Positions 10,098 through 20,498 of a stretch of DNA of 53,532 bases are shown in pieces (the stretch's first letter is position 1; each line of letters begins with the position of its first letter). The DNA lies in contig LNEG01000134.1 of NCBI GenBank assembly GCA_001464865.1, positions 1 through 53,532 on the forward strand, given 5' to 3'. The notes under the pieces are model-generated. The model was not told the DNA's origin. It saw only the letters and a program-made list of their open reading frames with translations, and made no database searches. The stretch comes from Burkholderiales bacterium Ga0074133. GTDB taxonomy: Bacteria; Pseudomonadota; Gammaproteobacteria; Burkholderiales; Burkholderiaceae_C. A program made the translations under genes and the position numbers.

Positions 10098-11792
10098 TCA
10101 GTCCGCACCGCCCGCGGCATGGGCTGTGGCGGCTGCGCGTTCCTGCTCCTGCAGTGCACGCCACTGCACCTTGCCCGTGGCCGACTTGGGCAGGCTGCCC
10201 ACAAACTGCACGATGCGCGGGCTCTTGTACGCGGCCATGTGCTGGTGGCTCCAGTCGATCACGTCCTGCTCGGTCACCCGGCCCGGGTAGCCATCGCGCA
10301 GCACCACCACGGCTTTCACGGTCTCGCCGCGCTTGTTGTCGTGCGCGGCAATCACGCATACCTCCAGGATGGCGGGGTGGCCGTACATCATGGATTCGAC
10401 CTCGGCCGGCCACACCTTGTAGCCCGACGCATTGATCATGCGCTTGAGCCGGTCCACCATGAAGAAGTAGCCGTCTTCGTCCACTTGCGCCAGGTCGCCG
10501 GTGCGCAGAAAGCGCTTGCCGTCGAGGGTGATGAAGCTGTCGGCCGTGGCCTGCGGGTTGTTCCAGTACCCCTGCATCACCTGCGGGCCGTGCACCACGA
10601 TCTCGCCGGTCTCGCCCGGGGGCAGCTCGGCAAAGGTGGCCGGGTCTACCACGCGCGCATCCACGTCAAACACCGGTATGCCCAGGCACTGCGGCTTGGG
10701 CCGGTGCGGTGGGTTGATGTGCGTCGCAGCCATGGTCTCGGACATGCCGTAGCCCTCCACGTACTCCAGCCCCGTGAGGTCGCGCAGGCGCTGCGCCACG
10801 GCCTTGGGCATGGCCGCGCCGCCGCCGCGCACGGCCTGCAGGCTGGAGATGTCGTACTCGGTCAGCCGCGGGTTGGCCAGAAAGTCGACCACCATGGTCG
10901 AGATGGCCTGCCAGATACTGATGCGGTAGCGCTGCATGAGCTGTGCGGTAGCGTCGCGGTCCCACCGGGGCAGCACCACCACGGTGGCGCCGATGAACAG
11001 CGGCCCGTTCATGCTGCCGGACATGCCCGTGACGTGGAACAGCGGCAGCACTGCGAGGTAGGTCGAATCCTGCGTGCGCGAAAACCACTGCGCCCCGCCC
11101 ACCAGCGTGCTCATGGCGCTGCGGTGGGTGTGCATGCAGCCCTTGGGGTGGCCGGTGGTGCCCGAGGTGTAGGGCATCACGCACAGGTCGTCCGGCCCGG
11201 CGGTCAGCGGGCCGGGCACGCACTGGCGCGCCAGCATGTCGCTCCACAGCGTGACGCCCGGCGCGTCGATGGCCTGGCGCGGGGCCGACACGAAGGCGGG
11301 CACCGGCAGGTCGGTGGGCACCTGCAGGTAGTCGCTGTATGCAGCCACCACCACGTGCTGCAGCCCGCCCGCCTCGCCCACCAGCGGCTGCACTTGCGCG
11401 TGCAGGTCCTGGGCGACAAAGGCCACCGTGGCGCCGCTGTCATGCACGTAGTGACGCAGTTCGTCGGTCAGGTTCATGGGGTTCACCGGCACCACCACCG
11501 CGTTGGCGCGCAGGATGCCGTAGAACGCCAGGATCCACTGCGGGCTGTTCTGCATGTACAGCAGCACGCGGTCGCCAGCCTGCACGCCGCAGTGCTGCTG
11601 CAGGTAGCCCGCAATCTGCTCGGCCTGCTGCTCGAACTGCCGGAAGGTCACCTGCGTGTCGTAGAACACCAGGTAGGGCTTGTAGGGGTAGCGCGCGGCC
11701 GACACCTGTGCGTTGTGGAACAGGTGGGTCTGCGGCAGCGTGAGGTGGCGGGGCAGGCCGGGTGGCCAGTGGGCAAGGTGGCGATCAGACAT
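10098..11792 (-). CDS. AMP-forming acyl-CoA ligase (long/medium-chain fatty acid type)
   Basis: Activates a carboxylic acid to its CoA thioester through an acyl-adenylate. With ATG 11792 as start (a TTG at 11801 is possible) it has 564 residues, the usual length. The ATP-binding P-loop YTSGTTGHPKG is at about 208-218. YGMSETMA and the C-terminal GYKVWPAEVE block are also typical of ANL-superfamily ligases, and the C-terminal domain is complete. It ends a minus-strand series SDR, acyl-CoA dehydrogenase, ligase with 27 bp between dehydrogenase and ligase, consistent with one operon for degradation of an organic acid. Chain length and substrate cannot be told from sequence alone. Confidence 0.92.
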   Translation of the reverse strand: MSDRHLAHWPPGLPRHLTLPQTHLFHNAQVSAARYPYKPYLVFYDTQVTFRQFEQQAEQIAGYLQQHCGVQAGDRVLLYMQNSPQWILAFYGILRANAVVVPVNPMNLTDELRHYVHDSGATVAFVAQDLHAQVQPLVGEAGGLQHVVVAAYSDYLQVPTDLPVPAFVSAPRQAIDAPGVTLWSDMLARQCVPGPLTAGPDDLCVMPYTSGTTGHPKGCMHTHRSAMSTLVGGAQWFSRTQDSTYLAVLPLFHVTGMSGSMNGPLFIGATVVVLPRWDRDATAQLMQRYRISIWQAISTMVVDFLANPRLTEYDISSLQAVRGGGAAMPKAVAQRLRDLTGLEYVEGYGMSETMAATHINPPHRPKPQCLGIPVFDVDARVVDPATFAELPPGETGEIVVHGPQVMQGYWNNPQATADSFITLDGKRFLRTGDLAQVDEDGYFFMVDRLKRMINASGYKVWPAEVESMMYGHPAILEVCVIAAHDNKRGETVKAVVVLRDGYPGRVTEQDVIDWSHQHMAAYKSPRIVQFVGSLPKSATGKVQWRALQEQERAAATAHAAGGAD

Positions 11793-11819
11793 GCGGTGCA
11801 ATGCGAGGGTTTAAGGCAC

Positions 11820-13046
<1,227 letters not shown>

Positions 13047-13169
13047 GGGGGAGTCCTTTGGGGGAAAAGCTTGCGGGATGGCTGCGCGGGCTGGCGCGGC
13101 GCAGCACGGGCGACTGCGGCCCTGAGTCGGCCTTGCGCGCCAGTGGCTGCTGGGCAGGGCCGGTGGGTG

Positions 13170-13943
13170 TCAGATCAGGCTGGCGCCGCCGTCCACCACG
13201 ATGGATTCGCCGGTGATGTGGCGTGAGGCGTTGGACGCCAGGAACACCACCGCGCCCTTGAGGTCCTCTTCGCCACCAATGCGGCGCAGCGGCGTACGCT
13301 CCACCATCGCGGGGCCGAGCTTTTCGATCAGGCCGCTGGCCATCTTGCTGGGGAAAAAGCCCGGGCAGATCGCGTTGACGCGGATGCCGTAGTGGCCCCA
13401 TTCAGACGCCAGCGTGCGCGCAAAGTGGATGGCCGCAGCCTTGGAGGTGTTGTAGGCAATGGTGTTCATGCCGGGCGGTGTGCCCTTGAGGCCCGCCACC
13501 GATGCCGTGACGATGATGCTGCCCTTGCCGCGCGGGATCATGCAGCGCTTGCCCACTTCGCGCGACAGGAAGAACGGCGCGCTCACGTTCAGGTCCATCA
13601 CCTTGTGCCAGGCGGCGTCGGGGTAGTCCTCGGCCTTGGCGCCCCAGGTGGCACCGGCGTTGTTCACCAGGATGTCGATGGTGCCAAAGCGTTCGATGAC
13701 CTGGTCCACCAGGCCGGGGATGTCTTCGGTCTTTTGCAGGTCGTTCACCACCGTGAGCACTTCGTAGCCCATGCCTTCCAGGTGCGCCTTGGCCTCGGCC
13801 AGTTCGTCGGCCTTGCGTGCGCTGATGGCCAGTTTGGCACCCATCTCGCCCAGGGCCTCGGCCATCTGCAGGCCCAGCCCGCGCGAGCCGCCGGTCACCA
13901 GGGCCACCTGGCCGGTCAGGTCAAAAAGTTGTCGCACGCTCAT
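13170..13943 (-). CDS. SDR-family NAD(P)-dependent oxidoreductase
   Basis: Classical short-chain dehydrogenase of 257 residues. The cofactor motif TGGSRGLG is at 17-24, NNAG at 94-97, and the catalytic Ser148, Tyr164 and Lys168 are in place (YNTSK). The start ATG 13943 has AAGGAGA just upstream; the frame runs open to 14105 but has neither family similarity nor a better start there. It leads the operon with acyl-CoA dehydrogenase and ligase. A role as 3-hydroxyacyl-CoA dehydrogenase is plausible from context, but related SDRs act on sugars and gluconate, so the substrate is left open. Confidence 0.9.
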   Translation of the reverse strand: MSVRQLFDLTGQVALVTGGSRGLGLQMAEALGEMGAKLAISARKADELAEAKAHLEGMGYEVLTVVNDLQKTEDIPGLVDQVIERFGTIDILVNNAGATWGAKAEDYPDAAWHKVMDLNVSAPFFLSREVGKRCMIPRGKGSIIVTASVAGLKGTPPGMNTIAYNTSKAAAIHFARTLASEWGHYGIRVNAICPGFFPSKMASGLIEKLGPAMVERTPLRRIGGEEDLKGAVVFLASNASRHITGESIVVDGGASLI

Positions 13944-14184
13944 GGGTGTCTCCTTGGGGATGTGGTGGGTTGTCGTGAGGCGTTGGCAGCGCGCCAGGAC
14001 TGCCTGCCGGTCTGCCAATCGTGCTGGGCATGCTAGCGAGGCAGCGCCCTGCGGGCTGTCACTTTGGACACTCGCCACGTCCGCCGCACCCCGATGCGCG
14101 GCCATGCTGATGTGGGATGCCGCCTACCGCACGAGGGGGCAACGTAGGATGGCGCGCCGCCGGTGCAGCGCTTACCCTCGCGCG

Positions 14185-15159
14185 ATGACTGCACCCGCAC
14201 GCCCTGCCTCCATGGAGCCCCGGCCCCGGCCCCCCAATGCCCTGCAACGCATCGCCAACGCGCTGGAACCGGTGTGGAGGCCGTTCGTGCCGTTCGGCCG
14301 GGCGGCGCAGATGTGGCTGGACGCCGAGGGGCTGCGCATGAGTGCCGCCATGTCGTTCTACGGCATGCTCAGCTTGGCACCGCTGCTGTTGCTGCTGGTG
14401 GGCGTGCTGGGCTGGTGGATGGACCGCAGCTACCTCGAATCCAGCCTGATTGCACAGGTGCAGGCCGTGATGGGCCAGCAGGTGGCCGACGTGATCCGGC
14501 AGGCGCTGGTCAGCGCGCAGGAGCCCGCCGAGGGGCGCCTGGCATCGATCGTCGGCTTTGTGGTGCTGCTTTCGGGGGCCACCGGGGTGTTTGTGGAGCT
14601 GCAGTCGGCCCTGTCGCAGCTGTGGCGCGGCGATGGCCAGGCCGAGCAGGGCGCAGCGTGGTGGCGCATGGCATCGCTGCGACTGCGCGGGCTGGCCTAT
14701 GTGCTGGCCCTGGGGTTCCTGCTCATGGTCTCGCTGGCCATGTCCACGCTCATCAATCTGTTTGCCGGCTGGGCGGGGGTGCACCTGTCGTTTGCGCCGC
14801 TGGCCCCGGCCATCCAGGTGGTCAACGAGGCAGTGGCTTTCGGGTTTGCGGTGGCGCTTTTCGTGGGGCTGATGCGCATTGGCGTGGGCAGGAAGCCGCC
14901 CATGCGCTGCATCGTGGGGGGCGCTGTGGTGGGAGCCACCCTGTTCACCGTGGGCAAGCAGCTGCTGGCGTGGTACCTCAGCACTGCGGCCGTGGTCTCG
15001 GCCTATGGCGCGGCCGGTTCGCTGGTGGTGCTGTTGATGTGGATCTATTTCTCGTCGGCCGTGCTGCTGTTTTCGGCCAGCTGCGCGCGGGCGTTCGAGC
15101 AGGCGCGCGACGCGCAGGCAGCCCGTGAAGGTGCAGCAGTGCCTGCCACCCCCGCCTGA
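14185..15159 (+). CDS. YihY / BrkB-family inner-membrane protein
   Basis: A 324-residue integral membrane protein of the YihY/virulence-factor-BrkB (UPF0761) family. Despite old annotations as ribonuclease BN, the function of this family is not settled. The N-terminal LRMSAAMSFYGMLSLAPLLLLL segment is the family hallmark. Five or six hydrophobic spans follow, including the conserved GRKPPMRCIVGGAVVGA loop and AYGAAGSLVVLLMWIYFSS. The tail is short, cytoplasmic and Ala-rich. ATG 14185 was chosen; ATG 14212 is an alternative. It is divergent from the SDR operon, so the 241 bp between them probably hold both promoters. Confidence 0.88.
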   Translation: MTAPARPASMEPRPRPPNALQRIANALEPVWRPFVPFGRAAQMWLDAEGLRMSAAMSFYGMLSLAPLLLLLVGVLGWWMDRSYLESSLIAQVQAVMGQQVADVIRQALVSAQEPAEGRLASIVGFVVLLSGATGVFVELQSALSQLWRGDGQAEQGAAWWRMASLRLRGLAYVLALGFLLMVSLAMSTLINLFAGWAGVHLSFAPLAPAIQVVNEAVAFGFAVALFVGLMRIGVGRKPPMRCIVGGAVVGATLFTVGKQLLAWYLSTAAVVSAYGAAGSLVVLLMWIYFSSAVLLFSASCARAFEQARDAQAAREGAAVPATPA

Positions 15160-15289
15160 CCGTCGTTGCACGCCCACCTGCGCACAGCTGCTTACGTCCT
15201 TTACAGGGCGCAGCGGCAGCACCGCGCGCAGGGCGGCTAACCTGCCCACCTGTCAGCAAGCCGGCCTGTCCGGCATTTGGAGAAACGCC

Positions 15290-16102
15290 ATGTCCCTTAT
15301 CGTTCCACAGGCCCGCGCACATGCGGCCAACGGCTTGGTCGCCACTGCCTCGGCCGCCCACGGCCCTTCCCTGAAGTGGATGTGGGCGGCCATCGGCGCC
15401 CTGGGAGTGAGCGTGGTGGCGCTGGGCGCCGCGCTGGTGTGGCAGGCGCGCACGCCAGACGGTGGTGCAGCAGCACCCGTGGCTGCGGCCGCCGTGGCCG
15501 CCACACAGCGCACGCCAGAGTCTGAAATCATGACCGAGGGCCGGGCAGGGGGCAGTGCCTCCAGGCCACCCGCCACGAGCCGTCCGGCAGCGGGCCCTGT
15601 GGGGTACGCGGGCCCGTCAGGCGGGTCTTACCCCTCAGGTGCTTCCGGCCAGGCCCTGAGCACCGCCGACAACCGTGCCCCGGCACTTTGCGCAACGTGC
15701 GGCCGGGTCGAGTCGGTGCAGGCTGTGCAGCAGGCAGCGCCCGCCACCGGCGTGGGCGCTGTGGCCGGTGGCGTGCTGGGCGCCGTGGTGGGCAACCAGA
15801 TCGGCAAGGGGTCGGGTCGCACCGCTGCCACGGTGCTGGGTGCCGTGGGCGGCGGCTATGCGGGCCACAAGATCGAGGAGCACACGCGCACGCAGACGGT
15901 CTACCAGGTGGCCATTCGCATGGAAGACGGTTCGGTACGCCGCTTTCAGCGGGCGCAGCCGCCAGCGGTGGGCACGCCGGTGGTGGTGCAGGGCAGCGGG
16001 TTCCGCGTGGCTGAAGAGGGCTACGCCGCGCCGCAGCCACAAACAGCGCCTGGCGGTTATGCCACGGCAGCCCAGCCGGGCTACGTGGCTACGCGGCAGT
16101 AA
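15290..16102 (+). CDS. Glycine-zipper 2TM-domain protein, membrane-anchored
   Basis: A 270-residue protein with one N-terminal transmembrane segment (about 31-49, WMWAAIGALGVSVVALGAAL), an Ala/Gly/Ser/Pro-rich linker, and a glycine-zipper (Rick_17kDa-type) segment from about 160 to 200 with repeated GxxxG spacing (VAGGVLGAVVGNQIGKGSG, GAVGGGYAG). It is then followed by a VYQVAIRMEDGSVRRF beta segment seen in 17-kDa surface antigens and YMFA-like proteins. A CATCG pair of cysteines precedes the zipper. There is no lipobox. The start ATG 15290 has TGGAGA upstream. A structural or envelope-stress role is usual for the family; nothing here specifies more. Confidence 0.85.
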   Translation: MSLIVPQARAHAANGLVATASAAHGPSLKWMWAAIGALGVSVVALGAALVWQARTPDGGAAAPVAAAAVAATQRTPESEIMTEGRAGGSASRPPATSRPAAGPVGYAGPSGGSYPSGASGQALSTADNRAPALCATCGRVESVQAVQQAAPATGVGAVAGGVLGAVVGNQIGKGSGRTAATVLGAVGGGYAGHKIEEHTRTQTVYQVAIRMEDGSVRRFQRAQPPAVGTPVVVQGSGFRVAEEGYAAPQPQTAPGGYATAAQPGYVATRQ

Positions 16103-16120
16103 ACGCTGCGGGTGTGCAGC

Positions 16121-16149
16121 AAAAAAGGGAGCCGCGGCTCCCCTTTTTT
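16121..16149. terminator. Bidirectional rho-independent terminator
   Basis: A GC-rich palindrome GGGAGCC-GC-GGCTCCC is flanked by six A on the left and six T on the right, with one bulged C. It sits between the converging glycine-zipper gene and fpr, and the A and T tracts make it serviceable in both directions. Confidence 0.9.
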
Positions 16150-16168
16150 GACTGGCCGGATCAACCGG

Positions 16169-16942
16169 TCACTTTTCGACGAAAGCGCGTTCCACCACGA
16201 AGTCGCCGGGCGTGCTGGTGTTGCCTTCCTCAAAATCACGCTTTTCCAGCATGATCTTCAGGTCGGCCAGCATGGCGGGGCTGCCACACAACATCACGCG
16301 GTCGGTCAGCGGGTCCAGCGGGGGCAGGCCGATGTTGGCGGGGAAGGTGCCGTTCTCGATCAGGTCGGTGATGCGCCCCTGGTTGCGGAAGGGCTCGCGC
16401 GTCACGGTGGGGTAGTAGATCAGCTTGTCGCGCACGATCTCGCCCAGCAGCTCGTGGTTGGGCAGGTCCTTCTCGAACAGGTCCTGGTAGGCCAGCTCGT
16501 TGACCTCGCGCACGCCGTGCACCACCACCACCTTTTCAAAGCGCTCGTAGGTTTCAGGGTCGCGCACGATGGACAGCCACGGCGCCAGGCCCGTGCCGGT
16601 GCCGATCAGGTACAGGTTCTTGCCGGGCAGCAGGTAGTCGATCAGCAGCGTGCCCGTGGGCTTCTTGCCGACGATGATCGTGTCGCCCACCTGGATGTTC
16701 TGCAGTCGCGAAGTCAGCGGGCCGTCGGGCACCTTGATCGACAGGAACTCCAGGTGCTCTTCCCAGTTGGGGCTGGCAATGGAGTAGGCACGCAGCAGGT
16801 TCTTGCCATCGACCTTCAGACCAATCATGGTGAAGTGGCCGTTCGAGAACCGCAGGGCGGGATCACGCGTGGTGGTGAAGCTGAACAGCCGGTCCGTCCA
16901 GTGGTGGACGGTCAGAACGCGTTCTTCGAGAAAGGCACTCAT
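16169..16942 (-). CDS. fpr: Ferredoxin-NADP(+) reductase
   Basis: FAD enzyme exchanging electrons between NADPH and ferredoxin or flavodoxin; in bacteria of this type it supports redox balance and iron-sulfur repair. The protein from ATG 16942 is 257 residues, the standard size for subclass I bacterial Fpr. The FAD-binding RAYSIAS is at 51-57, the NADP-binding GTGTGLAP at 114-121, and the late MLCGSPAML block is present. The C-terminus ends AFVEK, as in the bacterial type that stacks an aromatic residue on the flavin. The frame runs open further upstream, through the palindromic element, but the family starts at MSAFLEE. Confidence 0.95.
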   Translation of the reverse strand: MSAFLEERVLTVHHWTDRLFSFTTTRDPALRFSNGHFTMIGLKVDGKNLLRAYSIASPNWEEHLEFLSIKVPDGPLTSRLQNIQVGDTIIVGKKPTGTLLIDYLLPGKNLYLIGTGTGLAPWLSIVRDPETYERFEKVVVVHGVREVNELAYQDLFEKDLPNHELLGEIVRDKLIYYPTVTREPFRNQGRITDLIENGTFPANIGLPPLDPLTDRVMLCGSPAMLADLKIMLEKRDFEEGNTSTPGDFVVERAFVEK

Positions 16943-17102
16943 GGTTTCTTGAAAGGATGAAAATCGGAAAGCAACTGTCCCGGCGGCACAACGCGCTGCG
17001 TTGGCGAGGGGCTTTGGCAGCGGACTCGGCTGGCGCGCCCAAAAGCCCAAAATAGCCCGTGGCTGCTGGCAAAGCCCGCTATTGTTAGTCAAAAGCGCGC
17101 CA

Positions 17103-17265
17103 GGGATGTCCTGCATAACCTTCGCGCGTCGGTGATGGTGCGGATCGGGATGGGCCGCAAGGCGCTTTTCGCAGCCAATAGCCCGGCTATTGACAAGAAA
17201 AGCAACACAGCGGACCGCCCGAGACCGCGCGATCACGGACCGCGAGGGGTTATGCAGGACATCCC
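17103..17265. mobile_element. MITE-like palindromic element, copy 1 (complete)
   Basis: A 163-bp element bounded by perfect 18-bp terminal inverted repeats: GGGATGTCCTGCATAACC at 17103-17120 and its complement at 17248-17265. It encodes no protein. It contains an internal palindrome CAATAGCCCGGCTATTG. The reverse complement matches a second copy at 24363-24485 over most of its length. No target-site duplication is obvious in the flanks. It lies 50 bp before the start of the ABC importer genes and so may supply or disturb their promoter. Confidence 0.8.
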
Positions 17266-17315
17266 AAGGGTACATTGTCGATCCTCAACCCGCCGATTCC
17301 AACGAAAGAAAAGTC

Positions 17316-18524
17316 ATGCCCTTATGCACTGCCTTGCTCCGCACCCTGATTCCGCTCTGCGGCCTGGGGCTGATGGCGGGCGCTGCGCTGGCCCAGGCGC
17401 CCATTCGCATCGGTGAGATCAACAGCTACAAGGCGCAGCCGGCCTTTCTGGAGCCCTATCGCAAGGGCATGGAACTGGCGGTGGACGAGGTCAACGCCGC
17501 TGGCGGCATCGCCGGCCGCAAGATCGAACTCATCATCCGCGACGACAACGCCAGCCCCGGCGACGCCGTGCGCGCGGCCGACGAGCTGCTCGCCCGCGAG
17601 AAGGTGGATGTGCTGATGGGCAGCTTCCTGTCGCACATTGGCCTGGCGCTGACCGACTACGCCCGCCAGAAAAAGGTGTTCTTCCTGGCCGCCGAGCCGC
17701 TCACCGACAAGATCGTGTGGGAGAACGGCAACCGCTACACCTACCGCCTGCGTGCCTCCACCTACATGCAGGTGGCCATGCTGGTGCCCGAGGCCGCTGC
17801 GCTCAAGAAAAAGCGCTGGGCCATCGTCTACCCCAACTACGAATACGGCCAGTCGGCCGCCGCCACGTTCAAGCGGCTGCTCAAGCAGGCGCAGCCGGAT
17901 GTGGAATTTGTGGCCGAGCAGGCCCCACCGCTGGGCAAGGTGGATGCTGGCAGCGTGGTGCAGGCCCTGGGCGATGCCAAGCCCGATGCCATCTTCAACG
18001 TGCTGTTTGCGGCCGACCTGTCGCGCTTTGTGCGCGAGGGCAACACCCGCGGCCTGTTCCAGGGGCGCGAGGTGGTGAGCCTGCTGACCGGCGAGCCCGA
18101 ATACCTGGACCCGCTCAAGAACGAAGCCCCCAACGGCTGGACCGTGACGGGCTACCCCTGGTACGGCATCAACACGCCCGAGCACCAGGCGTTTCTGAAG
18201 GCCTACCAGGCCAAATTCAAGGACCACCCGCGCCTGGGCTCGGTGGTGGGCTATTCGGCCGTGCAGTCGCTGGCCGCCGGCATGCGCAAGGCGGGCGGGG
18301 CCGATACCGAAAAGCTCATCGCCGCCTTCAAGGGGCTCGAGCTGATGTCGCCCTTTGGCCCCATCCGCTACCGGCCGGAAGACAACCAGTCCACCATGGG
18401 CGCCTTTGTGGGTAAGACGCGCAACGACGGCGGCAAGGGCGTGATGGTGGACTTCCGCTATGCCGACGGCGCGCGGTTTCAGCCCAGCGCCGACGAGGTG
18501 AAAAAGCTGCGCCCTGCAGACTGA
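17316..18524 (+). CDS. Periplasmic substrate-binding protein of a branched-chain-amino-acid-type ABC importer
   Basis: A 402-residue type I periplasmic binding protein (LivJ/LivK-like, Peripla_BP_6). It has a signal peptide (hydrophobic TLIPLCGLGLMAGAALA, cleavage after ALA), followed by IRIGEINSYKAQPAFLEPYRKG and NAAGGIAGRKIELIIRDD, which is the characteristic first lobe. It heads the genes for a fused permease and two ATPases, so the four make a complete importer. Family members carry branched-chain amino acids, amides or aromatic acids, and the ligand is not evident here. The start ATG 17316 follows a weak GAAAG site. Transcription probably begins in or next to the palindromic element just upstream. 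Confidence 0.9.
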   Translation: MPLCTALLRTLIPLCGLGLMAGAALAQAPIRIGEINSYKAQPAFLEPYRKGMELAVDEVNAAGGIAGRKIELIIRDDNASPGDAVRAADELLAREKVDVLMGSFLSHIGLALTDYARQKKVFFLAAEPLTDKIVWENGNRYTYRLRASTYMQVAMLVPEAAALKKKRWAIVYPNYEYGQSAAATFKRLLKQAQPDVEFVAEQAPPLGKVDAGSVVQALGDAKPDAIFNVLFAADLSRFVREGNTRGLFQGREVVSLLTGEPEYLDPLKNEAPNGWTVTGYPWYGINTPEHQAFLKAYQAKFKDHPRLGSVVGYSAVQSLAAGMRKAGGADTEKLIAAFKGLELMSPFGPIRYRPEDNQSTMGAFVGKTRNDGGKGVMVDFRYADGARFQPSADEVKKLRPAD

Positions 18525-18587
18525 CCCCCGCGTGGGCGCCTGCACCCGACCTGACCCACCACACGCCCTGCTACGGACCCCATCTCT

Positions 18588-20498
18588 GTGAGCTTCTCCG
18601 GTCTGGTCGTTCAACTGCTCAACGGGCTGGCGTCCGCTTCGTCACTGTTCCTGGTGGCGGCGGGGCTGTCGCTCATCTTCGGCGTCATGCGCATCGTCAA
18701 CTTTGCGCATGGCTCGTTCTTCATGCTGGGCATCTACCTGGCCTACACGCTGGTCGAGCGGCTGGCGCCGGCGGTGGGCTTCTGGCCCGCGCTGCTGCTG
18801 GCGCCGGTGGCCACCGGCCTGCTGGGTGCGGTGGTCGAGGTGGTGCTGCTGCGCCGCATCTACCGCGCGCCCGAGCTGTTTCAGCTGCTGGCCACGTTTG
18901 CGCTGGTGCTGGTCATCAAGGATGCGGTGCTGTGGGCCTGGGGGCCTGAAGAACTGTTTGGCCCGCGTGCGCCGGGGCTGGGAGATGCGGTGCCCATCCT
19001 GGGCCGCCAGTTCCCGGTGTACGACCTGTTCTTGATGGCTGTGGGCCCGGTGGTGCTGGGCCTGCTGTGGCTGCTGCTGCACCGCACGCGCTGGGGCACG
19101 CTGGTGCGTGCCGCCACGCAAGACCGCGAGATGGTGGGCGCCCTGGGTGTCAACCAGGCCTGGCTGTTCACCTCGGTGTTTGCGCTGGGCGCGCTGCTGG
19201 CCGGGCTGGCGGGTGCGCTGCAGCTGCCGCGCGAGCCTGCGCACCTGGAGATGGATTTGCTCACCATTGGCGCAGCGTTTGTCGTGGTGGTGGTGGGGGG
19301 CATGGGGTCGATTGCCGGGGCATTCTTCGCGGCGCTGCTGATAGCCGAGCTCAAGGCCCTGTGCATCTGGATCGGGCTGGTCGAGGTGGCGGGCGTGAGC
19401 CTGTCGTTGTCCAAGATGACGCTGGTGGTGGAATTTGTGGTCATGGCCGTGGTGCTGGTGTGGCGCCCCTGGGGCCTGCTGGGCCGCCCGCAGGCGGCGG
19501 TGCGCGCACTGGCCCATGCCGAGCCACCGCTGCGCCCCGCCAGCACCGGCGTGCGCCGCCTGGGCTGGGCTGTGCTGGTGTTGCTGGCCCTGGTGCCGCT
19601 GGTTGCAGGCGCGTTCCCGTACCTGCCCGTGCTGCTGGTCGATGTGCTGGTGGCCGCCCTGTTTGCCAGCAGCCTGCACTTCATCATGGGCCCGGGCGGG
19701 CTGCATTCGTTTGGGCATGCGGCGTACTTTGGGCTGGGCGCGTACGCCGCGGCCCTGCTGGTGCGCAGTGCCGGTGTACCGATGGAGCTGGTGCTGCTGC
19801 TGGCGCCGCTGGCTGCGGGCCTGGGCGCGCTGCTGTACGGCTGGCTGTGCGTGCGCCTGTCGGGCGTGTACCTCACCATGCTCACGCTGGCGTTTGCGCA
19901 GATCACCTGGGCGCTGTGCTACCAGTGGGATGCCGTGACGGGCGGCAGCAACGGCATCACGGGCGTGTGGCCTGCAGCGTGGCTGGCCAGCCCGCTCGCG
20001 TACTACGGCCTCACGCTGGTGGTGGTGGCCGCCGCCGTGCTGCTGCTGCGCCGCATGCTGCTGGCGCCGTTCGGCCTGGCGCTGCGCGCTGCGCGCGACT
20101 CGGCCCTGCGCGCCGATGCGCTGGGGGTGGACGTGCGCCGCCTGCAATGGGCCGCCTTTGTAGTGGCCGGGGTGATGGCGGGGCTGGCGGGGGCGCTGTA
20201 TGTGTTTTCCAAAGGCAGCATCTCGCCCGAGGGGCTGTCGGTGGGCAAGTCGGTCGATGGGCTGGTGATGGTGCTGCTGGGCGGCGTGCAAACGCTGTCG
20301 GGCCCGCTGGTGGGCGCCGCCGTGTTCACCTGGCTGCACGACACCGTGGCCCGCAACACCGACTACTGGCGCGCCGTGCTGGGCGGCACCATGCTGCTGC
20401 TGGTGCTGCTGTTTCCGCAGGGGCTGACAGGGGCCGGGCAGCAGCTGGCCGAGTGGTGGCACGCGCGGCGCGCAGGGCAGGGGGGTGCACATGGCTGA
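18588..20498 (+). CDS. Fused LivH-LivM permease of a branched-chain-amino-acid-type ABC importer
   Basis: 636 residues, about twice a normal permease. Residues 1 to about 305 are LivH-like (SLIFGVMRIVNFAHGSFFML is the hallmark), and about 325 to 636 are LivM-like (HSFGHAAYFGLGAYAAAL, RLSGVYLTMLTLAFAQI, LLGGVQTLSGPLVGA). The two halves normally form a heterodimer, and here both are one chain joined by a short Ala/Pro/Arg-containing linker. About 16 to 18 membrane spans are expected. The start is GTG 18588, 63 bp after the binding-protein gene. The stop overlaps the next start by 8 bp, indicating translational coupling with the ATPase. Confidence 0.92.
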   Translation: MSFSGLVVQLLNGLASASSLFLVAAGLSLIFGVMRIVNFAHGSFFMLGIYLAYTLVERLAPAVGFWPALLLAPVATGLLGAVVEVVLLRRIYRAPELFQLLATFALVLVIKDAVLWAWGPEELFGPRAPGLGDAVPILGRQFPVYDLFLMAVGPVVLGLLWLLLHRTRWGTLVRAATQDREMVGALGVNQAWLFTSVFALGALLAGLAGALQLPREPAHLEMDLLTIGAAFVVVVVGGMGSIAGAFFAALLIAELKALCIWIGLVEVAGVSLSLSKMTLVVEFVVMAVVLVWRPWGLLGRPQAAVRALAHAEPPLRPASTGVRRLGWAVLVLLALVPLVAGAFPYLPVLLVDVLVAALFASSLHFIMGPGGLHSFGHAAYFGLGAYAAALLVRSAGVPMELVLLLAPLAAGLGALLYGWLCVRLSGVYLTMLTLAFAQITWALCYQWDAVTGGSNGITGVWPAAWLASPLAYYGLTLVVVAAAVLLLRRMLLAPFGLALRAARDSALRADALGVDVRRLQWAAFVVAGVMAGLAGALYVFSKGSISPEGLSVGKSVDGLVMVLLGGVQTLSGPLVGAAVFTWLHDTVARNTDYWRAVLGGTMLLLVLLFPQGLTGAGQQLAEWWHARRAGQGGAHG

